Assembly: GCA_930367215.1 (NCBI GenBank)
Contig: OV884057.1
Location: 250,010,830-250,074,829 of the forward strand
Reading direction: 5' to 3'
DNA length: 64,000 nucleotides
Origin: Pollenia angustigena
Taxonomy: Eukaryota; Arthropoda; Insecta; Diptera; Polleniidae
A model generated the notes under the pieces. It was not told the DNA's origin, did no database searches, and worked only from the letters and a program-made list of their open reading frames with translations. A program made the position numbers and the translations under genes. This document shows, piece after piece, positions 57,087 to 64,000 of the stretch (position 1 is the first letter of the stretch; each line of letters starts with the position of its first letter).

Positions 57087-57267
57087 TTAAATTATTTGAT
57101 AACAACCATAATTTCGCCGTGGTCAGTTTAACTTTAATTTTATTTTTTAAATTTGTAAACAAAATTGTTTTATTTAAAGTGACAGCTGATCGAAAATGTA
57201 CTACTGTGAATCAACAAAATCACAAAAGTAAATTTTATAAATTGACTATTATTCGACCTTTACAAAA

Positions 57268-57483
57268 TTTTATTAGTATTATTATTTAAATAAGCTTGAG
57301 GTCTCTTTTTTTTTATATAAAACAAATTAAATTTATTTGATCCAATATTTCGGCACTCCGTTGTGTGCCGAAACCCTGAAGAAGGCACACAACGGAGTGC
57401 CGAAATATTGGATTAAATAAATTTAATTTGTTTTATAAAAAAAAGAGACCTCAAGCTTATTTAAATAATAATACTAATAAAAA
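57268..57483. repeat. 216-bp near-perfect hairpin with Penelope/hammerhead-like core
   Basis: Arms 57268-57369 and 57384-57483 differ only by a 2-base indel and one or two substitutions; the loop is 14 nt (57370-57383). The loop and right arm read CTGAAGA, then GGCAC...GTGCC, then GAAA, the order of the hammerhead catalytic core. CCTGAAGAAGGC...GCCGAAAT-type strings are common in Penelope-like and related retroelement termini. An extra base before the stem weakens the hammerhead match. Confidence 0.6.
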
Positions 57484-57605
57484 GTAAATTTTTATCGAAT
57501 GCGCGCCATAATACCAAATGAAAATTCGTTCGATCAACTATTTCGACTGCTGTCGAAAATTGAATTTAGTTCATAATAAGCATCTATGTTAGTTTTTGGC
57601 AACTT

Positions 57606-57852
57606 TTAAGGGAGGCTATTCCACATTTGGGTGCATAACTCTTTCCCTACTGAACCGATTATACTGGATTTCAATCCGAAACTGCTAGAAAATAGAAACA
57701 ATTTGGCACCCAAATGGTTCTTTTCTGTTGCATTGTTCGGAAGTAAGCGTGATCTTAGCAGACTAGGGTCTTAGAAAAATATTAAAAATGTTTCAGATGG
57801 AATAAAAAACTAAGCATACCTTCATTCACTACTGCTGGTTAAGGGTATAAAA
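57606..57852 (-). mobile_element. Decayed HINE1 5' end, minus strand
   Basis: GGAGGCTATTCCACATTTGG, ACTGAACCGATTATACTGGA and a terminal GGTTAAGGGTATAAAACTG match HINE1 leader sequence in reverse with many changes. Confidence 0.5.
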
Positions 57853-58059
57853 CTGTAAATAAATAAAAACAATGTTATTGCGGTTAATTAAATTTTATTA
57901 TGGATGGGAAACCCAGGATCACGGGACAATTATTTGTTTATCCCTCTTTTTCGGGAATTAAAAAAGTGCGAAAGCCGGTGTTGAGGTTTTTGTACCGGAA
58001 TCGGAGTCGAAGTTACCACAAAAGCTCACGATTCCGACTCCAAAATTATTCGTCACAAA

Positions 58060-58245
58060 AAAATTTAAAAGAAAATTCTAAACAATTTTAATTGATTTTC
58101 ATGTTGTAAAATTCCTTTCTTCATAAAAATAATTTAATAAAAAATTAAATTTCATGAACTTAAGCCTAATTAAAAATATAAAAAATTTGGATTAAAAACC
58201 ATAAATAGTTCAACAAAATAACCACAATACTAATTATTGTTAAAG
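58060..58245 (+). mobile_element. SINE-like tail fragment
   Basis: Matches the AT-rich tail of the 25637-26106 and 58345-58808 elements (TCATGAACTTAAGCCTAATT, ACCATAAATAGTTCAACAAA) but lacks the box B head. Confidence 0.5.
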
Positions 58246-58344
58246 CTAAGGCACGAGCTCTATGTGTACATTTGTCCTACAAGTTGTGCTGAAAAAGGTC
58301 AACAGAAAAGAGAAAGACAAAGTGAAAAAACAAAAAAATGTACT

Positions 58345-58808
58345 TGGACTTCAAGAAAAATTCTTGACGAAAGTACGAAAAAACAGAAGTAAAGGAAAAA
58401 ACATGTAAAATCAATTAAAATGGATAATCATTCAGGAAAGCAAATTTCGATCTACCAAATGTTAAAATACAATTTGGTTTAAGGATTGATGTTTGACTAG
58501 TGACGTCAGCAGTCGTCGATGGCTGCGAGTGTAAGACGGCAAATCCATCTGAGGAGATCGAGTGGTTGCGATCGAAACATGTTATGGTAACCTGCCGGCC
58601 AGGGTTCGAGCCCGAGCCACGTCAAAGAATGAAAGATTATCAATAACAATTTTAATTGATTTTCATGTTGTAAAATTCCTTTCTTCATAAAAATAATTTA
58701 ATAAAAAATTTAATTTCATGAACTTAAGCCTAATTAAAAATACAAAAAATTTGGATTAAAAACCATAAATAGTTCAACAAAATAACCACAATACTAATTA
58801 TTGAAAAT
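58345..58808 (+). mobile_element. tRNA-derived SINE-like element, copy 2
   Basis: Near-identical to 25637-26106 across head and tail. Box B is GGTTCGAGCCCGAGCC. A head-to-tail fragment lies just upstream (58060-58245). Confidence 0.55.
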
Positions 58809-59441
58809 TCTAATATTTTAAATATTGATTTGAAATTTAAAAACAATAATTTTCTTGCTATATTTAACCATTCTTAGGGCACTGTATTAAATAAAAAGAG
58901 TTTTAAGTCAAACAAGGACCAGTCGCATGTACATTTAGCATCAATGTAAGAGTAGGAGTTGGAGTCGGAATCGGAGTCGGACTTAAAAAATTTCAGTTGG
59001 ATTCGGAGTTAGAATTTTTTTTGACGATTCAACAGCCCTGCCCTAGAGGGAAACGAGCTGACACCAAAGTAGTCCCGTGATAGGTCTTTGGTGGTAGACA
59101 CCGGTTCTAGTTTTAACACTTTCTATGAATAAGACCTATCACTTTTACATGGGGTTGTTATTGGAGGGGGTCAATTGACACCATTTGACCAGTCACACAT
59201 CTATTCTCAATGGACGTGTTTAGTGACAGTTTCTACAATGTAGTATTATTTAAATACAATGTTTTCAACGTTTTAAATGTCGAGGCTTTTTAGAAAGTAA
59301 ACAACAGTTTCATACTTTTGTACATACAAAAACCACCATTTTGGTGAAAAGTTTTTAAACACATAACTAAACTCGTTCTCTTTGCATTAGAAGTTGGAAT
59401 TCCACTTAAGGTGAAATCGCAATTTGTGTTATTTAGTGTCG
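58809..59441. other. Unassigned spacer
   Basis: GGAGTCGGAATCGGAGTCGG near 58960-58985 is a short GGAGTC tandem run, with a related run at 57985-58035. Otherwise nothing recognised. Confidence 0.25.
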
Positions 59442-59570
59442 GTTCACACACGTCAAGTTTGACTCGTCAAGTTTTAAGCGTTTTGAGAGAAGAGAAAAGA
59501 TAATGCCATTTCTTTTCCCCTCTTTCCTAAAAACTTAAGACTTGACGAGTCGAACTTGAGATGTGTGAAC
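59442..59570. mobile_element. Small MITE
   Basis: TTCACACACGTCAAGTTTGA at the left and an inverse copy at the right (CTTGACGAGTCGAACTTGAG...GTGTGAAC). Arms about 37 bp around a pyrimidine-rich centre, 129 bp in all. Confidence 0.7.
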
Positions 59571-59898
59571 AAAATTGAAAACTGATAAATAAACAATTTA
59601 TTTTCAATATTTCCTATAGTTACCGATAGACAGGCTTTAAAGTTTCCTGAACTTATAAATAGTTTCATTAAAACTGAAGAATCACAAAGCCATTATTTTT
59701 TTTGTTTTGAACTTTTTCTTTATTTTTTTAACAAGAAGATTTTTAAAGAAGCGAAATATGCCTAAGTATGCACAAATTAACCAAAATATTCTATTAAATC
59801 AATGGTTTAACTTTTCACATTTCCTTAAACGGATATATTCACAATTTCGCAAGAAGCTTAAAAAAACTTTACAGTGTCTAGTTAATTACAATTAAAAT

Positions 59899-60806
59899 TT
59901 AAGTGTGCGTTTGGTTTGCTGCCACCGCAAGTGCTGGATCACAGCTATTTTGCGTAACAGCAGGAGTATTTGAAGTAAACTGCAGTAAAATTATTAAATA
60001 AGTTGTTAAGGCTCCACTTATCTGTATAACAAATCAAAAATTAATTAAAAATTATTCATATCAATAAAAAAATCTACACCCACCGTAAAATATAAAGTGC
60101 GATCAATATTGAATAAACCCGCTGCAGTAAAATTTATTTTCAAATGCATTAATTGCATGGAAAATTGTTGTAACTTTTCCTTGACATCTTGACTTTTGGC
60201 CTTATTCAATAAAGCATGAACAATGCCACCAGTTTTTTCACTCTAAAAAGAATAAAAATTAAAAAAAAAAAAAAAAATGATAATAATTTGTTATCGACAG
60301 TAAGTGTAATTTCGTCATTTCATTATTGGTTTGGCGCATATTATTGTAATTTCACCATAATATGCGCCAAACCAATAATAAGGTGACGATTTATTGTTCT
60401 TTACCTTCTTTATGGCCCGATTACTTCCTTCCACAATCGATATGATGGCAATTAAATACAAAATCATTTGACATGAAAAGAATGTCACAAATTCCACTGT
60501 TTTAAATTTACTTTCTCTTTTCGATTTTCCCAACAATGTCTCCAATACGTAATAGGCATCGAATACAATTATCAAGAATGCAATGGAAATGATGGTCAAC
60601 AATTGATAGGTAAAATATTTATTGGCCGTTGAAGCTGCTTCACAAATCAGCTGATGAATTTCCATCGATTCCTGTATAATTTCAGTGGGATTTTTCGAAA
60701 CAATTGTATACATCGAGAATGAGTCCAGACATTGTAGAGAACGTTGTTTGTGTGTTATTGTTTTGATGCTGCGCGTATCCCATTGATGGCAGAGGTTTTT
60801 GAGAAC
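59899..60806 (-). CDS. Gr28a: Gustatory receptor Gr28a, three 3' exons (partial)
   Basis: C-terminal half of the Gr28a chemoreceptor. Exons 60806-60405 (134 codons), 60242-60084 (53 codons) and 60021-59899 (40 codons plus TAA) join in phase 0 at GT..AG sites. The first begins VLKNLCHQWDTRSIK and carries EIHQLICEAASTANKYFTYQ, a TM (LLTIISIAFLIIVFDAYYVL) and FFSCQMILYLIAIISIVEGS. The second gives INFTAAGLFNIDRTLYFT. The third gives TM7 with TTYLIILLQF, a perfect TYhhhhhQF receptor signature. Intron positions match those of Gr28b, showing common ancestry. The N-terminal exon is not found up to 64000, so the upstream intron exceeds 3.2 kb or the exon lies further right. Gr28a is expressed in taste neurons of Drosophila larvae and adults. 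Coding looks intact. Confidence 0.9.
60313..60388. repeat. Hairpin in a short Gr28a intron
   Basis: 60322-60343 and 60358-60379 are perfect 22-bp inverted copies (core TTGGTTTGGCGCATATTA). Pairing continues imperfectly to about 31 bp, with a 14-nt loop. It begins 16 nt after the donor of the 162-nt intron 60404-60243, so it is in the transcript. miRNA-precursor-like size, but a small MITE is as likely. Confidence 0.65.
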
Positions 60807-60902
60807 CTAAAAGAAGAGAAAAATTTATTTGAAAAGCAAAAACAAAAAATGAGACTAAAATTCTGATGAACAAAAAAAAAAGAAAGTCTTAAATCAGAAA
60901 AA

Positions 60903-61131
60903 CTTAAGGCTCAACCATTATATGCATAGCTTTGCTTAACCTACTGTCAGAAATTAACAAAAAGTCTCTCAAATGTATTTAAGAAAACAAAATAAGAAAC
61001 ATTTGATTCCGTACGGAATGTGCGATTAGATTCGTACTTTGCTTAAGCAAATGATTAAACTTAGCAAAAACTTACATGTATTCGCTCATTCTCTTAAGCC
61101 AACTTAAGCACATTGTGGTTGGACCTTTAAG
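60903..61131. mobile_element. MITE with CTTAAGG ends
   Basis: CTTAAGGCTCAACCATTATA and ATTGTGGTTGGACCTTTAAG are inverted; TTGCTTAAGCAAA is palindromic inside. Fragments of the same family lie at 27611-27766 and in the second segmental copy (GCTTAAGCAAAGTGTG). Confidence 0.65.
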
Positions 61132-61522
61132 CAAAAAATTTTTAGAAACAGAGATTCTTCAAAAAAAAAAAAAAAAAAAATCGTAAATTTGCTCTATAAC
61201 ACTGGGGAACAGTCGTTTTATTGCAAATTTTTCTTAATTTGATGTCGATGATTTCAAATCAAGTTTCCATTTTTCTCTCAGCTCAACTTATCGAGATATA
61301 CCCTAGTATCCAAAATTAAGGCACTTTCACTACATATCTATAGTGGAATAATATTAAGATTAAAAAATCCAAAATTTGACAACAATATTATCTTTAAGGC
61401 GTGATTATATTGGTTTTTAATTTGCCCAGTAGTTTCAGAGATATCGTTAAAGTCTTGAAAAAGAACACTTAATAAAAAAATAAAATTTTTATATTAATAC
61501 GATCTTCGTATGACGTGCTAAA
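61132..61522. other. Unassigned spacer
   Basis: AT-rich with an A-run at 61160; no supported feature. Confidence 0.25.
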
Positions 61523-62120
61523 TTCCCAGTTTTTCATATGTGATAAATACACTGAAATTTATTGTTGAGGGAAAGCAAGCCTCTATGCGCATTTCGCCGG
61601 TTGCTTACACCAGCTAATCAGGAAACCTTTTCCAAAGATTTTAGAAAAGCCAAAAATATTAAACAAATAAAACCTTAAGCGAATAAGAGTTATAAACACT
61701 CTAATGGCAATTTTCTCAATGTATCGACAAACTATCTGTTACCTAATGTCAACATTAATTTATTGGACCGATAAACTGTCCGTTAACGATTTTGGTTTTC
61801 TCAATATACCGACAAAAAACATTGTTTTCAGCTGGCAACGCCACTCAAAACACATGTAAAAGTTGGGAGTCAGCTGATGGAATTTATCTGTACGGCAAAT
61901 AAAAGGAAAATAAATAATTGGCAGATGAGTGCCGGTTAGCTTTGCGATAAAATCGAAGCAAATGAGACATTGAGAAAACCAAATTTCTTTAATGTTCAGT
62001 TTTTTGTTGGGAAAAAAGATAATCGCCTAATGAGAAAATGGCCATAAGTCTTACCTGTAACAATATCAAAGCTTAAACCAAACACCAACAATAAACAGTG
62101 AGTTTATCTTTTCTTTTGTT
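61523..62120 (+). mobile_element. Single diverged arm of the 43-kb foldback family, with nested insert
   Basis: AATTCCCAGTTTTTCATATG, TGAAATTTATTGTTGAGGG and TTTAGAAAAGCCAAAAATAT match the 43448 arm. The match pauses at about 61700 and resumes at 62046 with TAACAATATCAAAGCTTAAA. The insert (about 61702-62046) has ATGGCAATTTTCTCA / TGAGAAAATGGCCAT inverted ends. Confidence 0.6.
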
Positions 62121-62754
62121 CGTTAAAAATTCATAAAAAATTAAAAAGCGCCAAAAGTCACAGTTTTGGCTTAAAACATTTAGTTAAACACGTTTCGATT
62201 CATTGTCATCGGTGCACAACTTTTGATAAAAATGTGTGTGTGTTTTCTACTGTTCTATTTATGGACGTTTTTTCCTTCGCTTAAAAATGAGGTACCTTCA
62301 CTTAATTGTGAATAAAAGCGAAACGCGTTCATCGATTATTATTATCTATGTCTCATTTTGTTCATGGGTTATGTGCAGGCAAACCATAAATATGCAATTG
62401 CATGTTTTTCTTTGTGCGACCAATGATGGCAGAAACAAAATATTTATCCGTTTTAGAGCTTTTTATGAATTTTGGCATAGATTTGTTAGTGCATATTTTA
62501 TCGTTTGCAGCATTTTTTGCCATTATTTAGTTAAAATAGGTTTATAGCGCATATTTTGCCTTTTTAAGGCATATTTTGATACATATTAAATTTTTTTAAG
62601 ATGCCTACAATAGCTTTGCAGTAAATAAATTTAATTTTTTTTTTTCAAAAATCTGTTACTTCAATTTCGACATCTACATTTAATTTTTACTCTAAAATTG
62701 TAAGACAAAGCTGGTTGTAATTAAGAATAAATGTTATGCGTTTTGTATCTGACC
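62121..62754. other. Unassigned spacer
   Basis: A 103-codon ORF (62236-62547) has no recognisable family and AT-driven composition. Repeated GCATATTTTG words occur at 62550-62585. Confidence 0.25.
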
Positions 62755-62950
62755 AATCTTTTAGTATTCCGATCGACTCACAATCACTTTTTAAAGTGAT
62801 CTAACGATGTCCATCCGTCCGACTGGCTGGTTGTCTGTCCATGTTAGCCTTGTGCGCAGCGTACAAGATCCAATTTTGTATATAATTTGATCTAATATGG
62901 ACGATAGACTTCGTGCTGAGTGGTGAAAATCCGTCTATAATTTCACATCC
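62755..62950 (+). mobile_element. HINE2 core fragment
   Basis: CCGATCGACTCACAATCACTT, GATGTCCATCCGTCCGACTG-type core and GTTAGCCTTGTGCGCAGCG identify the HINE2 leader. Both ends are missing. Confidence 0.5.
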
Positions 62951-62964
62951 AAATTAGACTTTTT

Positions 62965-63329
62965 CCCTGCAAATAATAGGACCAGTCCAAATACGCGTGT
63001 AAAGAGTAGCCCACAAAAGACCAGGACTAATCCAAAAGTAACCCAAACGTATGGAAAAAACATGGTCTATTTAACATTACGATGTCCTAGGAGAGGACCA
63101 TATAACCCACCTTTGGACCACTTAGGAGTAGTTTTAAAACTACTCCATGGTATACACAAGAGGATTCGTTTTGAAGTCGTTTAAAAACGAAAGCACGTCG
63201 TTAAAAAACGAAGACATGTCGTCTCACTACAAACACTTTTTAACAATGACATGGTCCATGCTTGCCTTACATCGGACCAGTCCATGGAGTAGTCCAAATG
63301 GATCAGGTGGTCCAATTTTATTTGCAGAG
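62965..63329. mobile_element. GCAAATAA-ended MITE, complete copy
   Basis: CCCTGCAAATAATAGGACCA at the left and TGGTCCAATTTTATTTGCAG at the right are inverted. The centre has the perfect palindrome AGTAGTTTTAAAACTACT (part of 22 bp). This copy supplies the uninterrupted target for the Transib-like element at 51532-52158. Confidence 0.8.
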
Positions 63330-64000
63330 TTGTGTCCGTATGTATCTAATTATGATGGTATTTAAATTAAATTTGTCCAAAAAATACTTTACTGCAAATT
63401 AAATTATTTTCGAATCGGCTTACATTTGCTCAAAGCTCCCACCCTTAAATAGTTTTAACTTCCTTTAAATGTTAACATTTGTGAACAATTAAGCGAGCGT
63501 ATCTAAAATCCCTTTAAGACAAAAACCCATATGGATGTCAATATCTAGATAATATTCGACGCAAACATCTCTTACATGAATTTTAACCTAATATGGGCCT
63601 AAGCGATAATATTTTTGGGTTTTCGTTTAAAATTTTGTTACTAAATTGCTGAATATTGTGTCTTCAAATCAAATTCTGAAATTTCTAAAACAATTTTGTT
63701 ACCGCCTGCATCCATTTATTGAAATACTTGCAACAAGAAAGAAATCTCGATTTAATAGTGGAATACTGTTCCTTTATTTTGAAAGATGTTTCAGCGGCAT
63801 AGGTTATTGCGATTTTCAACATTTGTAAAAGTTGTGATTTAAATTAAAGGCGTTTTAATTGTTCAAAATGTTTATTTTACTATTACAGATTTTTATAATA
63901 AAATAAAAATTATTCTTTTAAAAGAAAAACGGCAAAAAAAATTTTATGGCTAAACAAGTTGAAAAATTGCTAAAAATGGCTAAACTCATTTTTAAGTGGC
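63330..64000. other. Unassigned right edge
   Basis: No gene or element boundary supported. Gr28a's first exon is not here. Confidence 0.3.

Noticed and set aside
62236..62547. 103-codon ORF near the right edge
   Set aside because: No recognisable motif; wrong strand to be the missing Gr28a first exon.
63940..64000. Repeat link between ATGGCTAAAC words here and ATGGCTAAAT words at 39330
   Set aside because: Too short and simple to separate from chance.

Overview
The window is AT-rich nuclear DNA from a higher fly (Diptera, Brachycera), most likely a calyptrate such as a blow fly or house fly relative. I infer this from protein similarity and from the dense, nested fly-type transposons. I cannot name the species.

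Four host genes are supported. (1) The last coding exon of a secreted C-type lectin of the Clect27/schlaff type (189-751, + strand). (2) A complete six-exon gene for the minor-spliceosome factor ZRSR2/Urp (6950 to 3239, - strand), with two CCCH zinc fingers around an RRM and an RS tail. (3) A gustatory receptor of the Gr28b type (- strand), with one first exon at 41173-41796 joined across an 18.4-kb intron to two 3' exons at 21998-22787, giving a 443-residue protein. (4) The last three exons of Gr28a (60806 to 59899, - strand), whose first exon lies beyond the window. In Drosophila, Clect27 and the Gr28 pair map to polytene regions 27-28 of arm 2L, so the gene set looks like conserved local synteny.

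The rest is mostly mobile DNA. 1.5-2.9 kb, 7.2-9.3 kb, 11.2-13.8 kb and 14-21.8 kb hold three families of short elements that I read as non-autonomous helentron/DINE-1-like elements (HINE1, HINE2, HINE3), plus a Helitron at 9.85-11.07 kb. Between 14069 and 21794 a composite HINE1+HINE2 unit is tandemly repeated; units 2 and 3 are almost identical and 2120 bp apart. The Gr28b intron (22.8-41.2 kb) holds a foldback cluster, a SINE, HINE copies, a ~3-kb direct segmental duplication with a mariner relic in each copy, and a full-length non-LTR retrotransposon whose ORF1 is split by a TTAA-flanked MITE. 43-64 kb holds further MITEs, foldback elements and palindromes.

The most interesting structures are: a 627-bp element ending in the heptamer CACAGTG with a 5-bp target duplication and an uninterrupted target elsewhere in the window (Transib/RAG-like); two foldback elements with 14-15-bp target duplications and one shortened arm; a ~1-kb palindrome made of two inverted MITEs; a 216-bp hairpin with hammerhead-like core strings; and a nine-copy GAAATAAGTCCCAC-type array next to an unrecognised 96-codon ORF. 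No bacterial genes, CRISPR arrays, rRNA genes or functional tRNA genes were seen.
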